Shown: positions 26,167-35,281, counted from the first letter of the stretch. The stretch: 64,000 bases of DNA from DAIDKA01 sp049792815 (GCA_049792815.1 JBARBG010000098.1:19818-83817); one strand, 5' to 3'. A program made the numbers and translations. The notes: a model not told the origin generated them from the letters alone.

Positions 26167-29100
26167 TCAGGCGTGTGAAGGAGAGTGCGCGTGCGGCGCT
26201 TCAGGAGCGCGCCTGCGGCCATGCAATGCGGTGAACACCACGGGCACGAACAAGAGCGTGGCGACGGTCGCCAGCAGCAGTCCGCCGATCACGGCGCGGC
26301 CCAGGGGTGCGTTCTGTTCAGCGCCTTCGCCCATCCCCAAGGACATGGGCAGCATGCCGATCATCATGGCCAGCGCGGTCATCAGCACGGGCCGGAAGCG
26401 GGTGAAGCCCGCATCGAGGGCCGCCTCAAGGGCGGTCGCACCCTGACTCATGCGGTCACGCGCGAAACTCACCACCAGAATGCTGTTGGCGGTGGCGACG
26501 CCCATGCACATGATGGCGCCGGTCAATGCCGGCACGGACAGCGTGGTGCCGGTGATCAGCAGCATCCAGGCGATGCCGGCCAGCGCCGCGGGCAGCGCGG
26601 TGATGATGATGAAAGGATCCATCCAGGACTGGAAATTGATGACGATGAGCAGGTACACCAGCAGGATCGCGCCCACCACGCCGATGGCCAGACCGGTGTA
26701 GGAACTGAGCATGGTCTGCACCTGGCCGCGCAGCACAATGTGCGTCGCCCTGGGAAGTTTGCCGTCGAGGGCCTTGATGCGGGCGTTGATGTCATCGGCC
26801 ACCGACCCCAGGTCGCGATCCTGGACGTCGCCGTAGATGTCAATAAGGTTCTGGGTGTCGTAGTGGTAGACGACCGCTGCAGTGGTGCCGCGGGTGATGG
26901 TCGCGACACCGCCGAGAATCTGCGGTGTAGTTCCCGAGGTCACCGGCACATTGCGCAGATCATCCAGCGAAGTCATCCGGTACTGCGGCGTCTGCGCCAC
27001 CAAGGGGTACTGCAGGCCGTTTTCCGGGTTCAGCCAGAATGAGGGTGCAATCTGGCTGCTGCCGGACAGGGTGAGCAGCAGGTTGTTGGCTACATCGCGT
27101 TGGGTGATTCCCAGCTGCTCGGCGCGGCTGCGATCCGTGGTCACGCGCAGCTCCGGCAGATCGTCCGGTTCCTCGATTCGGGCATCGACGAAGCCGGGTA
27201 TGTGGCGGACGGACTCCAGCAGTTCATTGGCCACATTCCGGTTCAGCGGGCTCGGGCCGACAATCTGGATGTCGATGGGCGCCGGGATGCCGAAGTTCAG
27301 GATCTGGCTGACGATGTCGGCGGGCAGGAAGGCGAAGGTGGTGCCCGGAAATTCGCGGGGCAGGTCACGGCGCAGGATATGGATGTACTTCGAAGTCGGA
27401 GCGTGACCGGGCTTGAGCGAAATCAGCACGTCCGCATCCGAACTGCCCACGGTGCCGGAGGTGCCGTAGGTGACGTTGATGCTGGAGACCGCAAGGCCGA
27501 TGTTGTCGACCACGCTGCTGATCTGCTCGGCCGGAATGACCTGGCGTACCGCCGCCTCGACCTGATCCACCAGACCCGCCGTGTCCTCCACGCGAAAACC
27601 CGTCGGACCGCGCACATGCAGCTTGATCTGACCGGCATCCACCTCGGGAAAGAAATTCCGGCCCAGGAAGGGGTAGATGATCATCGAGGCGAAAGCCACG
27701 GCCAGAAAACCGATCATGAAGGGCCGGCCATGCGCCAGCGCCGATTTCAAAAGCTCGTGGTAGCGCGCGCGCAGCGTCCCGAAGCGCGTTTCAAAGCCGC
27801 GCTGGAAACGCTGCCAGGCATTCGGATTGGCGAGAGCGGCGCGCTCCTGGGCGGCGGTGCGCAGCCAGTACATGCACAGGGTCGGCACCAGCGTCCGCGA
27901 CAGGAGGTACGAAGTCAGCATCGCGAACACCACGGCTTCGGCCAGCGGCACGAACAGGTAGCGCGCGACACCGGTCAGCAGGAACATCGGCACGAACACG
28001 ATGCAGATCGACAGCGTGGAGACCAGCGCCGGCACCGTGATCTGCCGCGAGCCCTCGAGGATGGCGGGCGTCACGTCCATGCCCTCCTCGAGGTGGCGGT
28101 TGATGTTCTCGATGGTCACCGTGGCATCGTCGACCAGGATGCCAACGGCCAACGCCAGGCCGCCAAGCGTCATGAGATTGATGGTCTCGCCGGTCGCGCC
28201 CAGCAGGATGATGGAGGAGAGGATGGACAGCGGGATCGAGATCGCGATGATCAGGGTGCTGCGCCAGCTGCCCAGGAACAGCAGCACCATGAAGGCGGTC
28301 AGGACGGCGGCGATCAGGGCTTCGGTCACCACGCCGCGGATGGCCGCGCGCACGAACACGGACTGGTCGCCGGTGGCGGCGATGGATGCGCCCTCGGGTA
28401 TCAGCTCGCGTACCCGTGGCAGACGGTCCTTGATGGTATTGACGATGGTGAGCGTGGATGCCGAGCCGGTCTTCTGGATGGACATCAGCACGGCGCGCCG
28501 GCCGTTAACCCGTACGACGTTGGTCTGCGGCGGATGTCCGTCGTGCACGAAGGCCACGTCGCGCAGATAGGTCACCGAGCCGTCGCGGCTGCGGATCGGC
28601 AGGTCATTCAGCGCCGCGATGGTGGTGGGGCTGCCATTGAGGCGCACGTTGTACTCGGTGGCGCCGATCTTCTCAGTGCCCGCCGGAATGATCAGCGACT
28701 GGTTCGCAATGGTGGTGTTGACGTCCATGGGCGTCAGGCCCTGGGCCCGCAGGGCATCGGGTCGCAGATCGATCTGCACCTGACGGGCGGCACCGCCGAA
28801 TGGATACGGAATCGACACGCCGGCAATGGTGGCGATCTGCGAGCGCAGCACCTGATTGCCGAAGTCGAACAGCTGCGCCTCGGTGAGTTTGTCGCTGGAC
28901 ATGGCCAGCTGCAGGATGGGCACGCTGGAGGCGTTGTACTTCATGACCAGCGGAGGCAACGCGCCGGGCGGCATGTTTCGCAGCGAGGTCTGGCCGTAGG
29001 CCGTCACCTGCGACATGGCGAGGTCGATGTTCACGCTCGGCTGGAAGAACAGCTTGATGACCGTCATGCCGGAATAGCTCTCGGATTCGACATGCTCGAT

Positions 29101-29349
29101 GTCGTTGACGATCGTGGTGACGTAGCGCTCCAGCTGCGCGGTGATGCGGCCGGAAACGTCATCCGGCGCCATGCCCGTGTAATTGAAGTTCACTGCAATA
29201 ATGGGGATGGCGATGTCGGGGAAAATGTCCACCGGCATGCCCGGCCGCAGGGGCGTTCCAAATAAAGTGAGCCCACCGAGCAAGGGGAGCAGCAGTGCCA
29301 GAACAATGAAGGTGTAGGGGCGCTTCAGCGCCACCTCTACGATCCACAT
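26167..29349 (-). CDS. RND efflux permease
   Basis: 1060 residues from ATG 29349 (MWIVEVALKRPYTF is the usual family start; a TTG at 29361 adds four residues). Twelve membrane helices in two repeats, two large periplasmic loops, and the helix-4 proton-relay pair in GILVDDATVTIENINRHLEEG (shown in part: LVDDATV). MKYNASSVPILQLAMSS and PFIIITALPAALAG are typical HAE-type segments. Proton-driven export of hydrophobic compounds; the substrate range is unknown. It is the first gene of a four-gene leftward operon: permease, adaptor, outer-membrane lipoprotein, GntR regulator. Confidence 0.93.
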   Translation of the reverse strand: MWIVEVALKRPYTFIVLALLLPLLGGLTLFGTPLRPGMPVDIFPDIAIPIIAVNFNYTGMAPDDVSGRITAQLERYVTTIVNDIEHVESESYSGMTVIKLFFQPSVNIDLAMSQVTAYGQTSLRNMPPGALPPLVMKYNASSVPILQLAMSSDKLTEAQLFDFGNQVLRSQIATIAGVSIPYPFGGAARQVQIDLRPDALRAQGLTPMDVNTTIANQSLIIPAGTEKIGATEYNVRLNGSPTTIAALNDLPIRSRDGSVTYLRDVAFVHDGHPPQTNVVRVNGRRAVLMSIQKTGSASTLTIVNTIKDRLPRVRELIPEGASIAATGDQSVFVRAAIRGVVTEALIAAVLTAFMVLLFLGSWRSTLIIAISIPLSILSSIILLGATGETINLMTLGGLALAVGILVDDATVTIENINRHLEEGMDVTPAILEGSRQITVPALVSTLSICIVFVPMFLLTGVARYLFVPLAEAVVFAMLTSYLLSRTLVPTLCMYWLRTAAQERAALANPNAWQRFQRGFETRFGTLRARYHELLKSALAHGRPFMIGFLAVAFASMIIYPFLGRNFFPEVDAGQIKLHVRGPTGFRVEDTAGLVDQVEAAVRQVIPAEQISSVVDNIGLAVSSINVTYGTSGTVGSSDADVLISLKPGHAPTSKYIHILRRDLPREFPGTTFAFLPADIVSQILNFGIPAPIDIQIVGPSPLNRNVANELLESVRHIPGFVDARIEEPDDLPELRVTTDRSRAEQLGITQRDVANNLLLTLSGSSQIAPSFWLNPENGLQYPLVAQTPQYRMTSLDDLRNVPVTSGTTPQILGGVATITRGTTAAVVYHYDTQNLIDIYGDVQDRDLGSVADDINARIKALDGKLPRATHIVLRGQVQTMLSSYTGLAIGVVGAILLVYLLIVINFQSWMDPFIIITALPAALAGIAWMLLITGTTLSVPALTGAIMCMGVATANSILVVSFARDRMSQGATALEAALDAGFTRFRPVLMTALAMMIGMLPMSLGMGEGAEQNAPLGRAVIGGLLLATVATLLFVPVVFTALHGRRRAPEAPHAHSPSHA

Positions 29350-29372
29350 GGGTGAGTCCAATCGTCAGAATC

Positions 29373-29386
29373 GATTATCGATAATC
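29373..29386. promoter_or_regulatory. 14-bp perfect palindrome, candidate operator of the RND operon
   Basis: GATTATCGATAATC is perfectly self-complementary and lies 24-37 nt upstream of the permease ATG at 29349, in the short gap before the divergent nucleotidase gene. FadR-type GntR/FCD regulators bind short palindromes at operon heads, and such a regulator is the last gene of this operon. The assignment is inference. Confidence 0.5.
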
Positions 29387-29459
29387 CTACAGCAATTTCC
29401 TTATGGGCCTATTACGGATCTCATGAATCTCGATTTACAGTTGCAATAGGCTGATTTAA

Positions 29460-31268
29460 ATGAAGAAAATATTAGCCCTGGTCGCCGCGCTGAACGCGAT
29501 CGTGAGCCTGGCCGCGTCACCGGCACCCCTGGTGCCATGGCCGCCTCCGCAGGGCACGGTCAGCTGGCAGGACCCCGAGGCCCGGTCGGGCCCGGGCACG
29601 GTGACCCTGCATGTGCTGACCTTCAATGACTTCCACGGCAACCTTCAGACCCCTGCATCACCGGATGGTGGTCGGCCCGCCGGAGGTGCAGCGGTGCTGG
29701 CGGCGTACCTGAATGCGCAACGCTCCCGCGATCCTGCCGGCACGCTCATCATCCATGCCGGAGACCTGCTGGGTGCCAGTCCACCGGTCACCCGGTTGCT
29801 GCAAAACGAACCGGCGATTCAGTTCCTGAATCTGCTGGCCGGCGCGCAGTGTCCGTATGGCGCAGCGAGCCACTTCTACTCCGCGGCGAGTTGGCGCGAG
29901 CACCCCAATCCCTGTCATGTCATCGGCATCCCGGGCAATCACGAATTCGATGCCGGCCCCGCAGAACTGCTGCGCCTGCTCAATGGCGGCAACGCCAAGG
30001 CCGGACCCTTTCTGCAAAACCCGTGGCGGGGCAGCCGGGTGCCCTATGTGTGCGCCAATGTTCTGGACCGGCGCACCGGACACACGCTGCTGCCGCCCTA
30101 CGCCGTGGTCAGCATCCACGGTGTGCCCATAGGCATCATCGGCGCTGTGCTGAAGGAAACGCCGACGCTGGCGCCGGCCTGGGCGACCGCGGATCTACAG
30201 TTCACCGATGAGGCTGCCGCGATCAATGCGGCCGCACGCGAACTTCAGGCGCGGGGGGTGCATACCCTGTTGGTGACCATCCACCAGGGTGTGGTGCCGA
30301 CGGCTGCTGATCAGGGATTCGCTTGGCACGGACCCTTGCTGCGCATCGTCGCGCAGCTTGATCCGGGTATCGATGTGGTGATCTCGGGGCATACCCACAA
30401 TTTCACCAATGCACTGTGGCCCGACCATGCGGGCCACCCGGTGCTGGTGGTGCAAGACTTCTCCTACGGCGTGGCCTTCGGTGACTTGACCCTGAAACTG
30501 GATCCCGGCACCGGCCGGGTGATCGCAAAGTCCGCGCGGGTGCTGCCCGCCTGGGCCGACGCCGGTGCCGGCCTGCACCCGGATCCGGCCGTGACCCGAC
30601 TCACGCAGCAGGCCGTGGCCGCGGTGGGTCCAAGGGTGGCGCGGGTCGTCGCGCACACTGACCTGGCATTCACCCGCCGCATGTCGGCGGCGGGGGAATC
30701 CGTTCTCGGTGACCTCGTCGCCGACGCCCAGCGCGCGGCCTTGCAGGCCGACATCGGTTTGATGAATGCCGGTGGCCTGCGCGCAGACCTGTCGCCCGGA
30801 GCGATCACCTGGGGGGACATCCTCACCGTGCATCCCTTCGGCAATCGCATCCTGGCACTGAACATGACGGGTGCGCAGCTGCTGCGGACACTCGAAGAAC
30901 AATGGTCGGCGGATCCGGCCGCCATAGCGCAGATTCTCAAAACATCCGGCCTGTACTACCAGTGGGATCCGGCCAAGCCCGCCGGTTCGCATGTGGTGCG
31001 CGCCTGCGACTCGCAGCTGCGGCCGCTGCGCGCGACCGCGCTGTACCGCGTCGCCGTCAATGACTTCCTGGTCGGCGGCGGTGACAACTTCAAGGGCTTC
31101 GGCGGCTTGCCGGTGGCGCAGCTCGGACCGCTGGATAGCGAGGCCCTGGAGAGTTATCTGAGGCTGCACGGCTCGCTCAGCTTGCCCGCGGGTCCGCGCA
31201 TCTTTGTGACCGGAGGTGCGGCGCTGCAGTGTCGCGGCGCCGCTTCTCAGCCCACGTCCTCGCCGTAA
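29460..31268 (+). CDS. Periplasmic bifunctional metallophosphatase/5'-nucleotidase
   Basis: 602 residues with a signal peptide (residues 1-19). The metallophosphatase domain carries the two-metal motifs TFNDFHGNL, IHAGDLLGASPP, GIPGNHEFD and ISGHTHNF. The C-terminal 5'-nucleotidase domain has NAGGLRADLSPGAITWGD and NDFLVGGGDNFKGF, with the aromatic substrate clamp. It hydrolyses nucleotides or related phosphoesters outside the cytoplasm for phosphate and nucleoside salvage. An extra segment of about 30 residues with paired cysteines (near AGAQCPYGAAS and PNPCHVIG) lies between motifs. The 3' end overlaps the convergent reductase gene by 22 nt. Confidence 0.92.
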   Translation: MKKILALVAALNAIVSLAASPAPLVPWPPPQGTVSWQDPEARSGPGTVTLHVLTFNDFHGNLQTPASPDGGRPAGGAAVLAAYLNAQRSRDPAGTLIIHAGDLLGASPPVTRLLQNEPAIQFLNLLAGAQCPYGAASHFYSAASWREHPNPCHVIGIPGNHEFDAGPAELLRLLNGGNAKAGPFLQNPWRGSRVPYVCANVLDRRTGHTLLPPYAVVSIHGVPIGIIGAVLKETPTLAPAWATADLQFTDEAAAINAAARELQARGVHTLLVTIHQGVVPTAADQGFAWHGPLLRIVAQLDPGIDVVISGHTHNFTNALWPDHAGHPVLVVQDFSYGVAFGDLTLKLDPGTGRVIAKSARVLPAWADAGAGLHPDPAVTRLTQQAVAAVGPRVARVVAHTDLAFTRRMSAAGESVLGDLVADAQRAALQADIGLMNAGGLRADLSPGAITWGDILTVHPFGNRILALNMTGAQLLRTLEEQWSADPAAIAQILKTSGLYYQWDPAKPAGSHVVRACDSQLRPLRATALYRVAVNDFLVGGGDNFKGFGGLPVAQLGPLDSEALESYLRLHGSLSLPAGPRIFVTGGAALQCRGAASQPTSSP

Positions 31269-32020
31269 TCCCGGTCCGGATAATCCGTGGCGCCCTGCTT
31301 CCAGTAACCGCGCGTCGTGACCCACTCGCGCGCCAGTGCGCGCTCCACCAGCAGCTGCCGGCGGATGCCGCGCATGGCGCCGGCTTCGCAGGCCACATAG
31401 ACGCCGCCGGTGCCAGCCGGTGGTTCGAAGGCTGCGACCGCGGCCGTCAGTTCGATTCCCGCGCCGCCGGCGCTGCCGTGATCCACGAGCGGCTGCGCAC
31501 GATGCAGCCAATGCACACTCACATTGGCACGCGGCGGCGCGATCGCGAACTCATCGGCCACATCGTTGACTTCCACCAGCACCCGGGTCCTGACACTGTC
31601 GGGCACTGCCTCGAGAATGGTGGCAATCGCCGGAATCGCCGACTCATCGCCTGCCACGAGCAGCCACTGCGCCTGCGGGTCCAGCACATAACAGCGTCCG
31701 GGGCCGGCGATGACCATGGGCTGACCCACTTCGGCCTGCGCCGCCCAGGAGGAGGCGGGGCCGGCGCCGTGCAGTACGAAGTCCACGGTCAGCTCGTGCC
31801 GCTGCGCATCGAAATGTCGTGGCGTGTAGGTGCGCGACAGCGGGCGCGCTTCCGGGTCGGCTTGGCTCGCGCCCAGTATGAGTTTGATATGCGCGGCGGG
31901 ACCATTCCAGTTGAAGCCGGCCAGTTCAGCGCCACCGAACACCACGCGGATCATGCGCGGCGTCAGGCGCTGTACACGCTGCACGGTGGCGGCGTAGCGC
32001 GGCTTGCGGGGCGGACTCAA
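31247..32020 (-). CDS. Siderophore-interacting protein (FAD ferric reductase)
   Basis: 257 residues from a TTG at 32020 whose bases overlap the TGA of the upstream regulator (TTGA). FAD-binding domain with SRTYTPRHFD and HGAGPASSWA, then the SIP/NAD(P)H domain with LLVAGDESAIPAIATILE and the C-terminal RGYWKQGATDYPDRDYGED (shown in part: RGYWKQG). ViuB-type proteins reduce ferric siderophores in the cytoplasm to release iron. Coupling to a transmembrane regulator rather than to a siderophore locus is unusual. No siderophore synthesis genes are in the window. Confidence 0.9.
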   Translation of the reverse strand: MSPPRKPRYAATVQRVQRLTPRMIRVVFGGAELAGFNWNGPAAHIKLILGASQADPEARPLSRTYTPRHFDAQRHELTVDFVLHGAGPASSWAAQAEVGQPMVIAGPGRCYVLDPQAQWLLVAGDESAIPAIATILEAVPDSVRTRVLVEVNDVADEFAIAPPRANVSVHWLHRAQPLVDHGSAGGAGIELTAAVAAFEPPAGTGGVYVACEAGAMRGIRRQLLVERALAREWVTTRGYWKQGATDYPDRDYGEDVG

Positions 32021-33327
32021 GGCACTCTGGCTGTGGCCGGCAGCCGCGCAGGAGCCGCATCGGCCCAGATGCGGGCGGTGTCGATGCTGCCGGTGAGCAG
32101 CAGGGTGCCATTGAGATTGGTGCCGTCCATCGCGAAGACATCATAGAGCGCATCAAAGGAGCGGGCGTTGCCGCTGCGGGAGTTGAGCTGCTGCAGCGGA
32201 TCCTGGTGCGTGATGCTTTCCGCCGTGTGCATCACCGCGACATCGCGTGTGCCCGCGATGATCATGATCTGGTTGCCGGTGGGGCCCGCGAAGGTCGCGA
32301 AGTAGCCGTAGTCGTGATAGGTCTGCTCGCCCGGCACCGGCATGGCCGCCTGGCTGATATAGCGCTTGCCCGAAGCCCGATCGATCAGCACGTCAAAGGA
32401 TTCGCCGACATCGAAGCGCGAACCGCTGAAGACCAGGTCGCTGAGCATGCCCATGCCGCTCAGGTACCCGATGTAGATCACGTCCGAGGACTTCAGCATC
32501 GCGGGCGTGACATCCGAAGCCATCACCACGCGGGTGCGCGCGCTCGCGCCGGCCAGCAGCGGCATCAGGTCCTTCAGCGCATAGGCGGAGGAGGTCGGCA
32601 GGTAATTCAGCTGCATGTCCTGGTAGCGATCCGCCAAATCCGGATGCAGTTTCAGGTACTGGTCCAGATCGGCGGGAGAGTTGATGGAGAACTCACGCAC
32701 CAGGCGCTGGACCTCCATGTTGCGGTCGGTCTCGGCAAAGATGTAGTAGTCGCCGAGCACGATCAGCAGTGGACGGTCTGAATTCAGCATGCGCGTCCAC
32801 AGCGGATTGTGGCCCACCGGGTCGGCGGCACTGCCCTGAGGGTGGTGCCAGAACAGCGCGCCGAGGCACAGCAGGTTGATCACCACGGAGGCGGCAAGCG
32901 TCGGCCACAACCAGCGCCGCGCCGTGCCCGCTGGCGGCGGGGCGCCATCAGGCGCAGGCAGTGGCGGTTCGGGAATGGGCGCCACGATCTTGACGGCATC
33001 CGCCGTGGGATCGTCGATCACGAACCGGTACGCGCCCTTGGGGATGGTCAGCCGATGCGGATCGCCGCGACCTGCGCCTGCGTAGTATTCTTCGAGCTTG
33101 CGGCGCAGCTTGTGGACGTAAACCCGAACCATAGCGTCCTGGGCAACGTCGAAATTCATGTCCTTGCCGAAGACCTCGATGGCAACTTCAGCCTCCTTCG
33201 GGGCACGGCCGGTGGCGGAACATTCAATCAGGAAATCAAACAGTTTCTGAATGAGCTGTGAGCGACCCAGTGCATCGGTCGCGCGGATCCTGGCGGCCAG
33301 CGCCTGCAATGATTCGGGGTCGGACAT
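32017..33327 (-). CDS. CadC-like transmembrane regulator with unassigned sensor domain
   Basis: 436 residues from ATG 33327 (a GTG at 33366 is possible). The N-terminal 105 residues hold a winged-helix-like DNA-binding unit: FDFLIECSATGRAPKEAEV, MVRVYVHKLRRKLEEYY and HRLTIPKGAYRFVI. A proline-rich linker leads to one membrane helix (WLWPTLAASVVINLLCLGAL, about 150-172), and the remaining 260 residues should be periplasmic. That part (RPLLIVLGDYYIFAETDRN, SDVIYIGYLSGMGMLSDLVF) matches no sensor family I recognise. The layout is that of CadC/ToxR one-component regulators. The gene overlaps the reductase start by 4 nt. Confidence 0.75.
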   Translation of the reverse strand: MSDPESLQALAARIRATDALGRSQLIQKLFDFLIECSATGRAPKEAEVAIEVFGKDMNFDVAQDAMVRVYVHKLRRKLEEYYAGAGRGDPHRLTIPKGAYRFVIDDPTADAVKIVAPIPEPPLPAPDGAPPPAGTARRWLWPTLAASVVINLLCLGALFWHHPQGSAADPVGHNPLWTRMLNSDRPLLIVLGDYYIFAETDRNMEVQRLVREFSINSPADLDQYLKLHPDLADRYQDMQLNYLPTSSAYALKDLMPLLAGASARTRVVMASDVTPAMLKSSDVIYIGYLSGMGMLSDLVFSGSRFDVGESFDVLIDRASGKRYISQAAMPVPGEQTYHDYGYFATFAGPTGNQIMIIAGTRDVAVMHTAESITHQDPLQQLNSRSGNARSFDALYDVFAMDGTNLNGTLLLTGSIDTARIWADAAPARLPATARVP

Positions 33328-33372
33328 GGGGTGGGGTGGATGTGGCGCGGGCGGCGATGCTAGCACGATTTG

Positions 33373-33382
33373 TTAACGTTAA
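33373..33382. promoter_or_regulatory. 10-bp palindrome in divergent region
   Basis: TTAACGTTAA is perfectly palindromic and sits in an AT-rich patch between the leftward CadC-like gene and the rightward DUF6644-like genes. It could be an operator for autoregulation or part of a promoter. A palindrome of this length can occur by chance. Confidence 0.3.
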
Positions 33383-33472
33383 ATAACGCAATCAGAAACA
33401 GTGATTTAGCTGACTATCACGGGTGTTGTAGCGCACCATGTGCCAGGTCCGAGTCTGTTGGAGAGGGTGGCG

Positions 33473-33958
33473 ATGCTGCGAGAATTCTGCCGGTGGTTGG
33501 CCGCAACCGATTTGAGCGAGCACATCCAGGATATTTTCTGGGTGATTCCGACGGTGCAGATCGTGCACATCGTCTCCATCGCGGTTGTCATGACGTCCGT
33601 GGCCATGCTGGATCTGCGCCTGGTCGGAATCGCGGGCCGCCGCCAGAGCCTCACCGACATGGCGGGCCGATTCCTGCCGTGGGTGTGGACCGCGGTGGCG
33701 GTGCTCTTGTGCTCCGGGAGCATTCTCATCATCGGCGAGCCTGCCCGCGATCTGTTGAACAAGGTGTTCTGGCTCAAGATGTCGCTGCTGGCGACCGGCC
33801 TGCTGCTCACCTGGACTTTCCAGCACATGTTGCGACGCAACAATCTATTCTGGGATCGCAACCGGGTGGCAGCCATCGTGCTGGGCTCGGTGTCATTGGT
33901 GATCTGGATCGGCATCGTCGGCGCCGGTCGCTGGATCGCATACGTCGAGCATGGCTGA
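33473..33958 (+). CDS. DUF6644-like membrane protein
   Basis: 161 residues from ATG 33473, with GAGAGGG nine nt upstream. Four membrane helices are predicted by eye: about 23-47, 68-86, 99-118 and 135-153. The pattern IPTVQIVHIVSIAVVM, then MLDLRLVGIAGRRQS, then FLPWVWTAVAVLLCSGS and WLKMSLL is shared with the next gene and with proteins labelled DUF6644. A conserved His lies in helix 1 and a conserved Lys in helix 3. Function unknown. The next gene begins 24 nt downstream and is a paralogue. Confidence 0.7.
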   Translation: MLREFCRWLAATDLSEHIQDIFWVIPTVQIVHIVSIAVVMTSVAMLDLRLVGIAGRRQSLTDMAGRFLPWVWTAVAVLLCSGSILIIGEPARDLLNKVFWLKMSLLATGLLLTWTFQHMLRRNNLFWDRNRVAAIVLGSVSLVIWIGIVGAGRWIAYVEHG

Positions 33959-33982
33959 GCCCACCAGGGCGCATTGGTAAAC

Positions 33983-34471
33983 ATGATCAAGCAAATACTT
34001 CAGGCGCTGGAGGCTACCCCCGTGGCCACAGCCGTGCGCGAGAACACCTGGCTGTTCCCCACCATCGAGTCGATTCACGTGCTGTCGCTGGTGCTGGTGG
34101 TCGGATCCATCATGGTGGTCGACCTGCGCCTGCTGAACCTGGCCTCGCGCCAGCGCTCGGTCAAGGAATTGACCGATGACGTGCTGCCCTGGACCTGGAC
34201 CGCCTTCGTCAGCGCGGCCATCACCGGCACGCTGCTGTTCAGTTCTTCGGCAGTCCGTTATTCGGGAATCTGGCAATTCGAGACCAAGATGTGCATGTTG
34301 GCCCTGGCGGCCATCAACATGGGCATATTCCATCTCGGCGCCTTCCGTTCCGTGGCGCAATGGGACCGGGCGCCGGTTCGGCCGCCCCTGGCAGCGAAGC
34401 TTGCCGGCGGCATTTCGCTGGGAATCTGGCTGATTGTCGTGAGCCTGGGTCGCTGGACCGGCTTTGTCTGA
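33983..34471 (+). CDS. DUF6644-like membrane protein (paralogue)
   Basis: 162 residues from ATG 33983 (a TTG at 33974 is in frame). Same four-helix pattern as the preceding gene: FPTIESIHVLSLVLVVGS, MVVDLRLLNLASRQRS, LPWTWTAFVSAAITGT, and FETKMCMLALAAINM. The conserved His after PTIESI and Lys before the third helix are retained, suggesting paralogous subunits of one membrane complex. The end GISLGIWLIVVSLGRWTGF mirrors the paralogue's SLVIWIGIVGAGRWIAY. A strong hairpin follows the stop codon. Function unknown. Confidence 0.7.
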   Translation: MIKQILQALEATPVATAVRENTWLFPTIESIHVLSLVLVVGSIMVVDLRLLNLASRQRSVKELTDDVLPWTWTAFVSAAITGTLLFSSSAVRYSGIWQFETKMCMLALAAINMGIFHLGAFRSVAQWDRAPVRPPLAAKLAGGISLGIWLIVVSLGRWTGFV

Positions 34472-34476
34472 CCCGA

Positions 34477-34496
34477 GGGCTTGCCACGGCAAGCCC
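34477..34496 (+). terminator. Strong hairpin after the DUF6644-like pair
   Basis: GGGCTTGCC and GGCAAGCCC form a 9-bp GC-rich stem separated by 2 nt, five nt after the stop at 34471. Only TTGTG follows, not a U tract, so it may protect the mRNA 3' end or cause partial termination before the next gene rather than act as a full terminator. Confidence 0.45.
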
Positions 34497-34533
34497 TTGT
34501 GCGATTACATGGGCTCAGTAAAGGGGGGCTAGG

Positions 34534-35274
34534 GTGCGAAGGTCTGTCAGGCGCATCACCGGGTTATTGACCGTGTCCATGCTGGCGGTGGTCGCACCGG
34601 CCATGGCGGCCGACACGCCCGGGTCAAGACCCGACCTGAGCGGTGTTTGGGAGGTCACCATGGGTGTGCGTACCCGGCCCGGACCAGGAATGCCGGAGCA
34701 GCCTTCGCTGACCCCGGAATATGCGCAGAAGCTGGCCGGCTTCAAGGCTGCCCAGGCCCGGGGCGATTACCAGGAGACGCCGCAGGCCAACTGCGTGCCA
34801 CCCGGCATGCCCGGCATCATGAATCAGCCCTATCCCATGGAACTGCTGTTCACGCCCGGCAAGGTCACCATCGTCATCGAGGCGTACAGCCAGACGCGCC
34901 GGATTTTCATGGACGGCCGCAAGCATCCCGATGATCCCGACCTCACCTATAACGGCCACTCCATCGGTCATTGGGACGGCGACACGCTGGTCGTGGACTC
35001 GGTCGGCTTCACGCCCGATACCGCCCTGGGTCCCAGCCAGGGCTACCGGCACAGCGACCAGATGCATATCGTCGAGCGCTTCCGCCTCACGGCTCCCGAC
35101 ATCATGGAAGTGGTGACGACGATCGATGATCCCAAGGCCCTCACCAAGCCCATGACCGCGACCAAGGTGCTCAGGCGCCACCCCGACTGGGACATCGCCG
35201 AGTACATCTGCGAACAGAACAACCGCAACCTGTCCGACGACAAGGGCAAGGCCGGCATCATCCTCAACCACTGA
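34534..35274 (+). CDS. Exported PPGMPGIM-motif protein, copy 1
   Basis: 246 residues from GTG 34534 with a signal peptide ending VVAPAMAADTP. The core pattern reads NCVPPGMPGIMNQPYPME, then PGKVTIVIEAY, IFMDGRKHPDDPD, GHSIGHWDGDTLVVDSVGF and HSDQMHIVERF, closing IAEYICEQNNRN. I recognise this as a common uncharacterised exported family in Sphingomonadales, Acidobacteria and Steroidobacteraceae but cannot name a function. It is followed by a DUF6152-like gene 7 nt later, and the same two-gene order recurs at 41663-42843. Conserved His and Asp residues (HSIGHWDGD) could bind a metal or catalyse; that is inference. Confidence 0.7.
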   Translation: MRRSVRRITGLLTVSMLAVVAPAMAADTPGSRPDLSGVWEVTMGVRTRPGPGMPEQPSLTPEYAQKLAGFKAAQARGDYQETPQANCVPPGMPGIMNQPYPMELLFTPGKVTIVIEAYSQTRRIFMDGRKHPDDPDLTYNGHSIGHWDGDTLVVDSVGFTPDTALGPSQGYRHSDQMHIVERFRLTAPDIMEVVTTIDDPKALTKPMTATKVLRRHPDWDIAEYICEQNNRNLSDDKGKAGIILNH

Positions 35275-35281
35275 GGCAACC

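Noticed and set aside
26185..29265. Two long open frames (about 285 and 721 codons) on the strand opposite the RND permease
   Set aside because: The translations are dominated by His, Gln, Gly, Arg and Asp, the usual result of reading a GC-rich gene backwards; no domain pattern, and the permease on the other strand is certain.
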